A stretch of DNA of 64,000 nt, taken from assembly GCA_021848825.1 (NCBI GenBank), contig JAJZTQ010000001.1:62001-126000 (forward strand). The letters run 5' to 3'. The stretch is from Pseudomonadota bacterium (GTDB lineage: Bacteria > Pseudomonadota > Gammaproteobacteria > Burkholderiales > JABEVD01). Under the pieces are notes generated by a model, which was not told the DNA's origin, ran no database searches, and worked only from the letters and a program-made list of their open reading frames with translations. The position numbers and the translations under genes are program-made. Below, in pieces: positions 25,479-35,864 of this stretch (position 1 is the first letter of the stretch; each line of letters opens with the position of its first letter).

Positions 25479-27608
25479 ATGGATCTGGAAACAATATATA
25501 TCAGGACACAAAAAGGGAACGACGAGCTCAATAACGAGCAGTTCGCCCTGGAATTGCACGATATCCTGGCGCGCGTGGACGGCAAGAAAAGCGTTTCGGC
25601 GCTTTTGAAGGAAGCTTCTTTCTGGACGACAGAGACTTTCGAGGCGGCGCTGAAAGAGCTGCTTTACGGCGGATATATCCAGCCTTTTTCGGAATACGAG
25701 GCGTCTGAATCTTTTTCCCCCGGGAAGAGCAAATTTTCGAGATCGAGGCGCACCCTGATCGCATCGGTGCTCTTTCTCGACATCGTCGAATACACGAGGA
25801 AATCCGTTTCCGATCAGTTCAGGATGAAGGAGGCATTCAACAGCCTCGTCTACGAACTCGTCAGCGAAGTGCCTGAAGATGACAGGATCATCATAGACAC
25901 CGGGGATGGCGCCGCGCTCGGTTTTCTCGCCGATCCCGAAGTGGTGCTTGTCATCGCGATCAAACTGCGCGATGCGCTGGAAGCGAACGGGCACATGGAT
26001 TATCCGGACCTCTATGTGAGGATGGGGATCAATCTGGGGCCGGTCAAGCTTGTCGCCGACATGAATGGAAGGGAAAACCTGATAGGCGATGGCGTCAACG
26101 ATGCGAACAGGGTGATGAGCTTTGCAAAAGGCGACCAGATCCTGGTTTCGCGCTCCTTCTATGACGTGGTGAGCCGGGTCTCGAAGGAAAACCAGGCGCT
26201 GTTCAAATACCAGGGCGTACACAAGGACAAGCACAGGCGCGAGCACGAGATATACGAAGTGGTCGGCGAGGAAAGGATACTTCCGGAAGAAAGGACCGAA
26301 AAGGAGAGCACCGAGGACGAAATCAGGGCAGAGCGGCTGAGGAGGATGAAGGAGAGGCTGGAAGCCGAAGCGAGAGCGGAAGCCGAAGCGAGAGCGGCCG
26401 AAGCCGCGAGGGAAAGGGCGAGGGAGGAAAAAGAGGAAGCGCTCCGCAGGAGCGCGGAAGCGAAAGGCCTTCGGGGGCGGACTGGAAAAAGGCATTCGAT
26501 CAGGCCTTATCTCGCGATGGCTGCAGGATTGCTCCTGTTCGCCATGCTGCTCATGCCTTTCGTTCCGCTCGGCTTCCTTGCCGAGGATTCGGCAGCAAAG
26601 ATCGCCAACCTGACGCAGCAGAACGTGACGATCGATTCGGCCTCCTTTTCGCTTCTGCCCACGCCCAGGATCAGGTTGAAACAGGTTTCCATCGGGCAGC
26701 ATTTCAGCGCTTCTGAAATGACTGAAATGATTCTCGGGAACGAGATGCGTCTGGAAGGGGTGAAGGCCGATCAGGATGTTCTTGCCGAAATGTCCGGATG
26801 GGGAGGATTTCCGGGAAAGATTGAAATGAAAAATGTCACGCTCTCGCTCGAAGGCAAGCCCCTTCCTCCTTTCGAAGGGAAAATCGAGTTCGGTGAAAAT
26901 GGCTCATTCGGGCATGCCGAAATCTGGAGCGCAGGGATGAATGCCGAGATCATGCCGCAGAGCCAAGGCTATCAGATTAGGCTTGAAGCCGCCAAATGGA
27001 AAATTCCTTTCGGCCCCGATCTGACATGGGATGAAATCCATGCCAAGGCCTTTGCTGATGCAAGCGGCGCCAACATCAGCGAATTCGATGCAGCCGGTTT
27101 CGGGGGCGAGTTGTCCGGTTCGGGGAGGCTGGACTGGGCAAAGGGATGGCATGGGAGCGCAAGCATCACTGGAAAGCATCTCGATATCGCCAAGATGATG
27201 CCGTATTTCTCGGCAGATGCAAGGATTTCGGGGACGCTGGCATTCAATGCCGTGGTCGCTGCGAATTCGGCCGACTATTCCGGCCTTTTCGATTCGCCTC
27301 GCTTCAATGCCGCATTCAGGCTGTCGGACGGAGAAGTCGGCATCGATATCGCGCAGGCCATCAGATCCCCTTCTCGAGACGGCACGAGGGGAGGGGAGAC
27401 GAAATTCGACGAGCTCACCGGAACGGTTTCCTGCTCGAAAAATCGCTACCGCTACGATCAGCTCAAAATGACGTCGGGGATCATGAAGACCGCGGGCGGA
27501 TTCGCGGTCGAGGAAGGAAAGCTCGGCGGCAGTCTGACGGTTTCCCTGGACAGGATGAATTCACCGCTTCTTCTTGGCGGAAGCCCTTCCGATCCCTTCG
27601 TCCGCTGA
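25479..27608 (+). CDS. class III adenylate/guanylate cyclase fused to AsmA-like periplasmic region
   Basis: This 709-residue protein has an N-terminal winged-helix-like segment (1-75), then a class III cyclase domain (about 85-270). Metal Asp residues lie in VLFLDIVEYT and DTGDGAALGF, and the Asn/Arg of GDGVNDANRVMSF stabilise the transition state. A charged Glu/Arg/Ala coiled coil follows at about 275-330. One membrane segment lies at about 345-366, and the C-terminal 340 residues look like an AsmA-type exported domain (FPLLPTPRIRLKQV-like repeats of beta-strands, DLTWDEIHAK). The cyclase is cytoplasmic and the C-terminus periplasmic. Substrate (ATP or GTP) is undecided. Confidence 0.8.
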   Translation: MDLETIYIRTQKGNDELNNEQFALELHDILARVDGKKSVSALLKEASFWTTETFEAALKELLYGGYIQPFSEYEASESFSPGKSKFSRSRRTLIASVLFLDIVEYTRKSVSDQFRMKEAFNSLVYELVSEVPEDDRIIIDTGDGAALGFLADPEVVLVIAIKLRDALEANGHMDYPDLYVRMGINLGPVKLVADMNGRENLIGDGVNDANRVMSFAKGDQILVSRSFYDVVSRVSKENQALFKYQGVHKDKHRREHEIYEVVGEERILPEERTEKESTEDEIRAERLRRMKERLEAEARAEAEARAAEAARERAREEKEEALRRSAEAKGLRGRTGKRHSIRPYLAMAAGLLLFAMLLMPFVPLGFLAEDSAAKIANLTQQNVTIDSASFSLLPTPRIRLKQVSIGQHFSASEMTEMILGNEMRLEGVKADQDVLAEMSGWGGFPGKIEMKNVTLSLEGKPLPPFEGKIEFGENGSFGHAEIWSAGMNAEIMPQSQGYQIRLEAAKWKIPFGPDLTWDEIHAKAFADASGANISEFDAAGFGGELSGSGRLDWAKGWHGSASITGKHLDIAKMMPYFSADARISGTLAFNAVVAANSADYSGLFDSPRFNAAFRLSDGEVGIDIAQAIRSPSRDGTRGGETKFDELTGTVSCSKNRYRYDQLKMTSGIMKTAGGFAVEEGKLGGSLTVSLDRMNSPLLLGGSPSDPFVR

Positions 27609-28046
27609 TCTTTCGAGAAAAGCCTTGATCTCTTCGTGGATGACTTTTTCGCCCTGGTCGTACAGGAAGTTGTTCGGATCGAATTGTCGGGCGAGCATGC
27701 CGAGCGCAATGAAATAGGATACGCCGATTGCAACCCCCGTCCAGTAGCCCTGGAACAGGTTGACGATGGCGGTGATCGTCCCGAAAACATGCAGAACCAC
27801 TGCGGCGCGTCCGAAATCCTTCGCCGCATGCGGCATCGAATAATAATGCCCGTATCTTTCGAGCATGGCGTTCGCCGCTTCAGAGAGCTTTTTCGAGCGC
27901 AGATCCTTCTTTTTCGCCTTCAGCCCGGACAAGGGAATGAGGAGCAGCATCGCGCAGAGAATCAGTGTCGCCCAGCTCCATACTTTCGCAAAGAATGCGG
28001 CGCCGAGGGCGATTGAGCCCAAGGCGATGGCAATGGCAAAAAACAT
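27561..28046 (-). CDS. hypothetical membrane protein
   Basis: The 161-residue protein has two hydrophobic segments at the N-terminus (about 2-36) and another pair at about 80-120 (VVLHVFGTITAIVNLFQG, GVAIGVSYFIALGML), with a charged C-terminus ending in AKKKR. No family recognised. The ATG at 28046 follows AGGGGG; the longer frame has no site. The 3' end overlaps the end of the cyclase gene by 48 bases on the opposite strand. Confidence 0.65.
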   Translation of the reverse strand: MFFAIAIALGSIALGAAFFAKVWSWATLILCAMLLLIPLSGLKAKKKDLRSKKLSEAANAMLERYGHYYSMPHAAKDFGRAAVVLHVFGTITAIVNLFQGYWTGVAIGVSYFIALGMLARQFDPNNFLYDQGEKVIHEEIKAFLERSADEGIGRASAKKKR

Positions 28047-28103
28047 TCGACCCCCTGAAATGCAGCAAACTATGCCAGAGGGCGAAAAAGACGTCAAATT
28101 CGA

Positions 28104-28132
28104 TTGAATTATCCCTGCGCTTGCGTTAATAT
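28104..28132 (+). promoter_or_regulatory. sigma-70 type promoter for tRNA-Val and probably the thrS operon
   Basis: TTGAAT, a 17-base spacer and TAATAT lie just upstream of tRNA-Val; the -10 box ends ten bases before the tRNA start. It is the only clear promoter before thrS, so read-through from the tRNA could feed the translation operon. Confidence 0.65.
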
Positions 28133-28142
28133 GCCGGTCTTT

Positions 28143-28219
28143 AGGCGGTTAGCTCAGCTGGTTAGAGCGTTGCCTTGACATGGCAAAGGTCGGAGGTTCG
28201 AGTCCTCTACCGCCTACCA
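28143..28219 (+). tRNA. tRNA-Val (anticodon GAC)
   Basis: The 77-base gene has a seven-pair acceptor AGGCGGT/ACCGCCT, a D arm AGCTCAGCTGGTTAGAGC, an anticodon stem TTGCC/GGCAA enclosing TTGACAT (anticodon GAC), a GGTTCGAGTCC T loop and an encoded CCA. It sits 38 bases before thrS, as in many betaproteobacteria. Confidence 0.97.
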
Positions 28220-28227
28220 ATTGCATC

Positions 28228-28250
28228 GTGCGGCTTATGCCGCACTTTTC
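28228..28250 (+). terminator. hairpin with U-tract between tRNA-Val and thrS
   Basis: A perfect 7-bp stem GTGCGGC/GCCGCAC with loop TTAT is followed by TTTTC. It can terminate tRNA-Val transcription, but the thrS ATG follows only eight bases after the T run. It is therefore either a terminator with partial read-through or a thrS leader attenuator. Confidence 0.75.
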
Positions 28251-28257
28251 ATTTCTT

Positions 28258-30174
28258 ATGCCAAATATTCGACTGCCTGACGGATCTGCAAGACAATACG
28301 ACCGGCCATTGACGGTGGGCGAAGTCGCGTCTTCCATCGGGCCGGGGCTTTTCAAGGCCGCCATCGCCGGGCGCGTGAACGGCAGGCTGGTCGATCTTTC
28401 CCATTTGATCGATGGTGATTGCGATCTTTCCATCGTCACCGAAAAGGATCCGGAAGGGCTAGAGATCATCAGGCATTCCACTGCGCATCTTCTCGCTCAC
28501 GCTGTGAAGGAGCTTTTCCCTGACGCTCAGGTGACCATCGGCCCCGTGATAGAAAACGGCTTCTATTACGATTTTTCCTACAAGCGTCCCTTCACCCCGG
28601 AGGATCTCGCAGCGATAGAAAATCGCATGAAGGAGATCTCGAAGCGCGATCTGCCCGTTTCACGAAGCGTCAAATCCAGAAGCGAGGCGATCGCCTATTT
28701 CAAGGGAATTGGAGAACATTACAAGGCCGAGATCATCGAATCTATTCCTTCGAGCGAGGATCTTTCGCTCTATACCGAAGGGGATTTCACCGATCTCTGC
28801 CGCGGGCCCCATGTGCCTTCGACCTCCAGGCTCAAGGTGTTCAGGCTGATGAAGGTGGCCGGCGCCTACTGGCGAGGGGATTCGAAGAACGAGATGCTGC
28901 AGCGCATCTACGGCACGGCCTGGGTCAGGAAGGAAGAACAGGAGGCCTATCTCGCCAGGCTGGAAGAAGCTGAAAAGCGCGACCACAGGCGGATAGGAAA
29001 GCAGCTAGACCTTTTCCATACCCAGGAAGAAGCGCCTGGAATGGTTTTCTGGCATCCGAAAGGATGGACGCTCTATCAGATCGTCGAGCAGTACATGCGC
29101 CGCGTTTTTGCCGACAACGGCTACCAGGAAATCAGGACGCCCCAGCTCGTCGACAGGAGCCTCTGGGAGCGTTCCGGGCACTGGGACAAGTTCCAGGAAA
29201 TGATGTTCACGACGAGTTCGGAATCCCGTGATTACGCCGTGAAGCCGATGAATTGTCCCTGCCACATCCAGGTATTCAACCAGGGATTGAAGAGCTACAG
29301 GGATCTTCCTTTCAGACTGGCGGAATTCGGTTCCTGCCACAGGAACGAGCCTTCCGGGACGCTTTCCGGAATCATGAGGGTGAGAAATTTCACCCAGGAC
29401 GACGCCCATATATTCTGCACCGAAGGGCAAATCCAAAGTGAGGTGTCGAGCTTCATCGATCTGTTGATGAAGGTCTATGCCGATTTCGGCTTCGACAATG
29501 TACTGGTCAAACTCTCCACGAGGCCTGCCAACAGGGTGGGGTCGGACGAAGACTGGGACAGGGCCGAAGCAGCGCTCTCCACCGCGCTCGATGCGAAAGG
29601 CATGGCCTGGGAGCTTCAGCCTGGAGAAGGCGCATTCTACGGGCCGAAGATAGAATTTTCTTTGAAGGACTGCCTAGATCGGGTATGGCAGTGCGGCACC
29701 ATCCAGGTCGACTTTTCGATGCCAGGCAGGCTGGGCGCGACTTACGTCGCCGAAGACAACACCAGGCAGATCCCGGTGATGCTGCACCGCGCCATACTCG
29801 GTTCACTGGAACGATTTATCGGCATACTGATCGAACATCATGCAGGCGCCTTCCCGCTCTGGCTCGCGCCGTTGCAGGCTGTTGTCATGAATATATCGGA
29901 TGCGCAGGGCGAATATGCCGAAAATGTCGCCAGGGAATTGCGCGAACGCGGCTTCAGGGTCCAGACGGACTTGAGAAATGAGAAGATAACCTATAAAATC
30001 CGCGAACATAGCTTGCAGAGGCTGCCCTATCAGATCATCGTCGGTGACAAGGAAATGGCGGCAGGGAAAGTCGCGGTGCGCACCCGCACGGGCGAGGATC
30101 TCGGGCAGATGTCGCTGCAGGCCTTCGTAGACCGTCTTTCCGGGGAAATGACTACGCCCGGCATGACGGCTTAA
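28258..30174 (+). CDS. thrS: threonine--tRNA ligase
   Basis: The 638-residue class II synthetase has a TGS domain (1-60), the editing SAD domain with HxxxH at [13 protein letters not shown], the catalytic core with motif 2 [12 protein letters not shown] and zinc ligands (NCPCH region), and a C-terminal anticodon domain. The family start PNIRLPDGS fixes the ATG at 28258. No Shine-Dalgarno precedes it: the upstream bases are the U-tract of a hairpin. An in-frame ATG at 28237 sits inside the hairpin and also lacks a site. It leads the thrS-infC-rpmI-rplT-pheS-pheT-ihfA run. Confidence 0.98.
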   Translation: MPNIRLPDGSARQYDRPLTVGEVASSIGPGLFKAAIAGRVNGRLVDLSHLIDGDCDLSIVTEKDPEGLEIIRHSTAHLLAHAVKELFPDAQVTIGPVIENGFYYDFSYKRPFTPEDLAAIENRMKEISKRDLPVSRSVKSRSEAIAYFKGIGEHYKAEIIESIPSSEDLSLYTEGDFTDLCRGPHVPSTSRLKVFRLMKVAGAYWRGDSKNEMLQRIYGTAWVRKEEQEAYLARLEEAEKRDHRRIGKQLDLFHTQEEAPGMVFWHPKGWTLYQIVEQYMRRVFADNGYQEIRTPQLVDRSLWERSGHWDKFQEMMFTTSSESRDYAVKPMNCPCHIQVFNQGLKSYRDLPFRLAEFGSCHRNEPSGTLSGIMRVRNFTQDDAHIFCTEGQIQSEVSSFIDLLMKVYADFGFDNVLVKLSTRPANRVGSDEDWDRAEAALSTALDAKGMAWELQPGEGAFYGPKIEFSLKDCLDRVWQCGTIQVDFSMPGRLGATYVAEDNTRQIPVMLHRAILGSLERFIGILIEHHAGAFPLWLAPLQAVVMNISDAQGEYAENVARELRERGFRVQTDLRNEKITYKIREHSLQRLPYQIIVGDKEMAAGKVAVRTRTGEDLGQMSLQAFVDRLSGEMTTPGMTA

Positions 30175-30195
30175 TTTTTTTATTGGAGATTTACT

Positions 30196-30714
30196 ATCGC
30201 TCAGGAAAAAGAGCCGAGAATCAACGGCGAAATCACGGCGTCGCAAGTACGGCTGATAGGTGTGAACGGAGATCAATTGGGAATCATAAGCCTTTCAGCG
30301 GCGAACGCGATGGCAGAAGAGATCGAAATGGATCTGGTCGAGATTGCCCCGAATGCTTCGCCTCCCGTATGCAGGCTGATGGATTACGGCAAGTACAAGT
30401 ACCAGGAAAGCAAGAGAAGGCATGAAGCCAAGCTCCACCAGAAGCAGATCCAGGTCAAGGAAGTGAAGTTCAGGCCGAGCACGGACGAGGGCGACTACCA
30501 GATCAAGTTGAGGAATCTGACGCGTTTCCTGGAGGACGGCGACAAGACGAAGATCACGCTGAGATTCAGGGGGCGTGAAATGGCTCACCAGGAGTTCGGT
30601 TTGAGGCTGCTGCAGCGTCTGCAGGCTGACCTCGAACCTTTCGGGACTGTGGAACAGTTTCCGAAGATGGAAGGCAGGCAGATGGTGATGGTGCTGTCTC
30701 CAAAGAAGAAGTAA
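30196..30714 (+). CDS. infC: translation initiation factor IF-3, ATC start codon
   Basis: The product has the IF-3 sequence [13 protein letters not shown] at its start, VDLVEIAP-like [24 protein letters not shown], and [10 protein letters not shown] near the C-domain. Between the thrS stop (30172-30174) and the conserved N-terminus the frame contains no ATG, GTG or TTG. The first residue of the conserved start falls on ATC at 30196, seven bases after GGAG. E. coli infC uses ATT, and IF-3 itself rejects such codons, giving autoregulation. The same control is expected here. The next GTG (30262) would remove conserved residues. Confidence 0.95.
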   Translation: MAQEKEPRINGEITASQVRLIGVNGDQLGIISLSAANAMAEEIEMDLVEIAPNASPPVCRLMDYGKYKYQESKRRHEAKLHQKQIQVKEVKFRPSTDEGDYQIKLRNLTRFLEDGDKTKITLRFRGREMAHQEFGLRLLQRLQADLEPFGTVEQFPKMEGRQMVMVLSPKKK

Positions 30715-30804
30715 CCGCCTAGGCGGAAAACAAGGCGTGTTCGGGTCATGAAGCATTCCGGGGCCGGAATCACCCGACGCGGTTTAAAACAGAAAGGAAA
30801 TATC
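30715..30804 (+). promoter_or_regulatory. rpmI leader with palindrome and nested hairpin (possible L20 site)
   Basis: The infC-rpmI gap starts with the perfect palindrome CCGCCTAGGCGG (30715-30726). It also holds a nested hairpin: outer CGGGT/ACCCG (30742-30746 with 30772-30776) and inner ATTCCG/CGGAAT (30755-30760 with 30765-30770). In E. coli, L20 represses rpmI-rplT through a structured leader. The position suits a similar role; this is inference. Confidence 0.4.
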
Positions 30805-31002
30805 ATGCCTAAAATGAAGACCAAGAGCGGCGCTGCAAAGCGCTTCAAGCCACTGGGCGGCGGCGGTTTCAAGCGCTCCCAGGCTTTCCTGCGTCACATT
30901 CTGACGAAGAAGACGACCAAGCGCAAACGCCACCTGCGCGGCACGTCCACCGTGCATGCGTCCGACAGGCGCTCCATCCGCAGCATGATGCCTTACGCTT
31001 AA
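30805..31002 (+). CDS. rpmI: 50S ribosomal protein L35
   Basis: The 65-residue basic protein begins [14 protein letters not shown] and carries [16 protein letters not shown], the L35 signature. The ATG at 30805 follows AAAGGAA. It lies between infC and rplT as in most bacteria. Confidence 0.97.
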   Translation: MPKMKTKSGAAKRFKPLGGGGFKRSQAFLRHILTKKTTKRKRHLRGTSTVHASDRRSIRSMMPYA

Positions 31003-31014
31003 GGGAGCATTGAC

Positions 31015-32426
<1,412 letters not shown>

Positions 32427-34775
32427 ATGAAACTATCAGAAAACTGGCTGAGAACGCTTGTCGACCCCGGTCTTTCAAGGGATGAGCTCGCGCATCTGTT
32501 GACGATGGCCGGAATCGAGGTCGAGGCGATAGAACCTGTCGCGCCCCCATTCGAGAAAGTCGTCGTCGCGAAAGTGCTTTCCGTCGGGAAGCATCCGGAT
32601 GCGGACCGGCTGAACATCTGCAGCGTCGATGCAGGGCTTCCGGAACTCTTGCAGATTGTCTGTGGGGCGCCCAATGTATTCGCAGGAGCGGTGGTGCCCT
32701 GTGCGCTGGCAGGCGCAGAGCTTCCCGGCATTTCGATCAGGGAAGCGAAGGTCAGGGGCGTGATGTCCCATGGCATGCTCTGCTCGGCCAAGGAGCTCGG
32801 CATCGAATCGGATGCGGAAGGTCTGCTGATCCTGCCTGAAGAGGCGGACATCGGCATGAATTTCAGGGAATATCTCGAACTCGACGATCATGTTTTCGAT
32901 CTCAAGCTGACGCCGAACAGGGCGGACTGCCTGAGCGCGCTCGGGATCGCCAGGGAAATTTCGGCGATGACGGGTGCAGCCCTTCATCTTGCCGAGGCGG
33001 TTGAAGTGAAGGAAGCCTGCGGTGACGTGATTTCGATCGAGCTTGTTTCTCCTTCAGCCTGCCCGCTTTACCTGGGGCGGGTATTGAAAGGGATCGATCT
33101 TTCGGTCAGGACGCCTCCATGGATGAAAAGGCGTCTGGAAAGAAGCGGTATCAGGACGAGAAACATCGTCGTCGATGTCACCAATTATGTCATGCTCGAA
33201 CTCGGTCAGCCGATGCATGCCTATGATCTCGAAAAATTGAACGGCAGGATTTCAGTCAGATTCGCCAATGAAGCCGAAAAAATCCTGCTCCTCAATGGCG
33301 AAACATTGCCCCTTTCCAGAAACAATCTGCTGATTTCGGATGACCATGGGCCGATCGCGCTGGCAGGCATCATGGGGGCAGAGGAGAGCTCGGTTTCGAA
33401 TTCAACGAAGGATATCTTCCTCGAGGCTGCGTTTTTCGATCCCGTCGTCATGGCAAAGGGCAGGGTGCAGAATCTATCGACTGATGCTTCCTACCGTTTC
33501 GAGCGCGGCGTGGATTTCGGCATGACAAGACGCGCGATGGCGCGTGCAACGAGCCTGATCCTGTCCATCGCGGGCGGGCAGGCGGGTCCTGTTTCGGAAT
33601 GCATGGACAGGCTTCCGGAAAGAAATGCCATCGGCCTGAGGCTGAATCGGGCCTGCCGCATACTCGGAATCGATCTTTCCAGGGAAGCCGTCTCTTCCTA
33701 TTTCGATAGACTCGGCTTCGAATATCGAGAAAAGGATGAAGTGTTCTCGGTGCAGCCGCCGTCATGGCGCTTCGATCTCAGAATAGAGGAAGATCTGGTC
33801 GAGGAAATCGCGAGGCTGCACGGCTACGACAACATGGAAGGCGTGCTCCCCGAATCGGAAATGGTGATGCTCGAAGAGCCGGAGTCATCGAGAGGGATCG
33901 CAGAGCTGAGGAAGCTGATGGTGGCGAGAGGCTACAGCGAGGCCATCAATTACGCATTCGTGGACGAAGCCTGGGAGAAGGATTTCTGCGGCAATAACGA
34001 TCCCATCCTGCTCAGGAACCCGATCGCGAGCCAGATGGCCGCGATGCGGGGGAGCCTCGTCGGCGGGCTTGTCGATTGCCTTTCATTCAATCTGAACAGG
34101 AAGCAATCCAGGGTCAGGCTGTTCGAGACCGGGGCCTGCTTTTTCAGGCAGGATTCGACCTACACGCAGCAGGAGAAGCTTGCAGGGCTCTGTTATGGAC
34201 CGGCTTTTCCGGAGCAATGGGGAATCGAGACGAGGTGGGTCGATTTTTTCGATGTGAAATCGGATGTCGAGGCGCTTTTTCATCCCATCGAGGTATCATT
34301 CGAGACATGCGCCCATCCTGCCCTGCATCCCGGCAGGTCTGCAGGGCTGACTCTAAAAGGAATGCATGTCGGGGTGCTGGGTGAACTTCATCCGAAATGG
34401 GCGCAGAAATACGATCTGCCCAGATCGCCTGTCGTTTTCGAAATCGATATCGATGCCCTGATGGCCAGGGCGCTGCCCGCATTCTCCGAGATCTCGAAAT
34501 TCCCGCCGGTGAAGCGCGACATCGCCATCGTCGTCGACGACCAGGTGAGCGTACTGGCGATACTGGAAGAATGCAGAGCGGCTGCTGAATCGGCCAGGGT
34601 GGAGCTCTTCGATCTTTACAGAGGGCAGGGGGTGGAAAGAGGCAAGAAAAGCCTTGCTTTCCGGGTCACGATACAAGATACTCAAAAAACGCTGCTGGAT
34701 GCCGAAGTTGATGCTATCATTACGCAACTTATTGAGGCGTTAGAAAAAAGGTTTGATTCCAAGTTACGCATTTAG
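32427..34775 (+). CDS. pheT: phenylalanine--tRNA ligase beta subunit
   Basis: The 782-residue protein has the N-terminal tRNA-binding OB fold (VVVAKVLSVGKHPDADRLNIC), B3/B4 editing domain (MHAYDLEKLNGRI), B5 (RIEEDLVEEIARLHGYDNM), and a C-terminal ferredoxin-like anticodon domain (SKFPPVKRDIAIVVDD). It is the normal length for a beta subunit. ATG at 32427 directly follows the pheS stop, so translation is coupled. ihfA follows after nine bases. Confidence 0.98.
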   Translation: MKLSENWLRTLVDPGLSRDELAHLLTMAGIEVEAIEPVAPPFEKVVVAKVLSVGKHPDADRLNICSVDAGLPELLQIVCGAPNVFAGAVVPCALAGAELPGISIREAKVRGVMSHGMLCSAKELGIESDAEGLLILPEEADIGMNFREYLELDDHVFDLKLTPNRADCLSALGIAREISAMTGAALHLAEAVEVKEACGDVISIELVSPSACPLYLGRVLKGIDLSVRTPPWMKRRLERSGIRTRNIVVDVTNYVMLELGQPMHAYDLEKLNGRISVRFANEAEKILLLNGETLPLSRNNLLISDDHGPIALAGIMGAEESSVSNSTKDIFLEAAFFDPVVMAKGRVQNLSTDASYRFERGVDFGMTRRAMARATSLILSIAGGQAGPVSECMDRLPERNAIGLRLNRACRILGIDLSREAVSSYFDRLGFEYREKDEVFSVQPPSWRFDLRIEEDLVEEIARLHGYDNMEGVLPESEMVMLEEPESSRGIAELRKLMVARGYSEAINYAFVDEAWEKDFCGNNDPILLRNPIASQMAAMRGSLVGGLVDCLSFNLNRKQSRVRLFETGACFFRQDSTYTQQEKLAGLCYGPAFPEQWGIETRWVDFFDVKSDVEALFHPIEVSFETCAHPALHPGRSAGLTLKGMHVGVLGELHPKWAQKYDLPRSPVVFEIDIDALMARALPAFSEISKFPPVKRDIAIVVDDQVSVLAILEECRAAAESARVELFDLYRGQGVERGKKSLAFRVTIQDTQKTLLDAEVDAIITQLIEALEKRFDSKLRI

Positions 34776-34784
34776 GGAGGTCGC

Positions 34785-35087
34785 ATGACATTGACCAAGG
34801 CCGAGTTGGCCGATCTGTTGTTCGAGAAAGTAGGGCTCAACAAAAGGGAAGCGAAGGATCTGGTCGAATCCTTCTTCGAGGAAGTCAGGCTGGCACTGGA
34901 GAATGGCGAGGAAGTGAAGCTTTCCGGCTTCGGCAACTTCCAGCTGAGAGACAAGCCGCAGCGTCCGGGGCGCAATCCCAAGACAGGGGAAGAGATCCCG
35001 ATCACTGCAAGACGCGTTGTCACTTTCCATGCGAGCCAGAAACTCAAGGCGCTTGTGGATCAGAGCGACCATGGAAGCAACGGATAA
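34785..35087 (+). CDS. ihfA: integration host factor alpha subunit
   Basis: The 100-residue protein matches Ihf[37 protein letters not shown] and [20 protein letters not shown], including the DNA-intercalating Pro in the RNPKTG arm. It bends DNA, with functions in transcription and in integrase-mediated recombination, such as that of the nearby tRNA-Pro element. A GGGAGG is seen before the ATG. The 3' end overlaps the merR-type gene by 17 bases. Confidence 0.97.
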   Translation: MTLTKAELADLLFEKVGLNKREAKDLVESFFEEVRLALENGEEVKLSGFGNFQLRDKPQRPGRNPKTGEEIPITARRVVTFHASQKLKALVDQSDHGSNG

Positions 35088-35427
35088 TTCATCGCTTCCG
35101 CCGATTCCAGCCAAGCGCTATTTCACGATAGGCGAGGTGGGCGAGCTGTGTAACGTCAAGCCGCATGTGCTGAGGTACTGGGAGCAGGAATTCACCCAGC
35201 TGAAGCCCCTGAAGCGGCGCGGAAACAGGCGCTACTACCAGCACCACGAAGTGCTCCTGATCCGGCGCATCAGGGATCTCCTGTATGAACAGGGATTCAC
35301 CATCAGCGGCGCAAGACAGCGGCTCGAAACTGAAGCCGTCATGAATCACCAGTCTCAGGCTGCCGAATTTGACGGCTCGGATTTCAGGCGGGAAGTGAAA
35401 AAAATTATCGATATCCTGACTTGGTGA
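35071..35427 (+). CDS. MerR-family transcriptional regulator
   Basis: The 118-residue protein has a MerR-type winged helix: [28 protein letters not shown] then [37 protein letters not shown]. The short C-terminal part lacks a metal-binding Cys array. This gene follows ihfA in many proteobacteria; its target is unknown. Overlap with ihfA by 17 bases indicates a shared transcript. The gene is followed closely by tRNA-Pro. Confidence 0.93.
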   Translation: MEATDNSSLPPIPAKRYFTIGEVGELCNVKPHVLRYWEQEFTQLKPLKRRGNRRYYQHHEVLLIRRIRDLLYEQGFTISGARQRLETEAVMNHQSQAAEFDGSDFRREVKKIIDILTW

Positions 35428-35435
35428 AAGTCTGG

Positions 35436-35441
35436 TATAAT
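35436..35441 (+). promoter_or_regulatory. -10 box (TATAAT) for tRNA-Pro
   Basis: A consensus TATAAT ends ten bases before the mature tRNA-Pro start. No matching -35 hexamer stands out at 16-18 bases. Confidence 0.55.
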
Positions 35442-35451
35442 CTCGCGTTTT

Positions 35452-35528
<77 letters not shown>

Positions 35529-35539
35529 TATATGGAACA

Positions 35540-35575
35540 ATGGGTTATGAGTCATTCTCATAGCCCATTTTTCTT
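35540..35575 (+). terminator. element-borne terminator after tRNA-Pro
   Basis: A 12-bp stem ATGGGTTATGAG / CTCATAGCCCAT with one G-T pair and a 5-base loop is followed by TTTTCTTTTC. It lies inside the element and supplies tRNA-Pro with a new terminator after the original was displaced to 42162. Confidence 0.85.
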
Positions 35576-35594
35576 TTCACTTTCGTGTCGTGGT

Positions 35595-35624
35595 AAAAAG
35601 TGCCCCACAAAGTGCCCCACAAAA
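35595..35624 (+). repeat. tandem 12-bp GTGCCCCACAAA repeat, left copy (putative arm site)
   Basis: Two adjacent copies of GTGCCCCACAAA preceded by AAAAA. The whole 30-bp block is repeated exactly at 41956-41985 near the other end, in the same orientation. The pairing near the two att sites suggests arm-type integrase sites. Confidence 0.75.
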
Positions 35625-35864
35625 CCGGATGCTAGGGGGTGAATCGGGAAACTGATTTCAGAAATTTTGTGGAAATGAAAATTTGTGCATGGGCACGGTC
35701 TAGGAATTGACGCGCTCTAAGGATTGAAGCCCCCCATATATCAGGAGCGCGCAGGCTTCATTTTGGGATGTAAATTATCAGCCTAATTTGTCCGATACAC
35801 AGCAGGCACTTCAGGAGCATAATATTCGCTTGTAGCCGGCCGATTGAAAAATCCTGGGAAAAAT

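Larger units (their letters stand above)
35529..35864 (+). other. left-end non-coding region of the element
   Basis: Contains the terminator (35540-35575), the tandem 12-bp repeats at 35595-35624 and an AT-rich segment upstream of the cargo gene. I see no credible ORF. Confidence 0.6.

Noticed and set aside
28180-28257. Extended thrS start inside tRNA-Val
   Set aside because: The extension would be translated from the tRNA gene; the family start at 28258 is clear.
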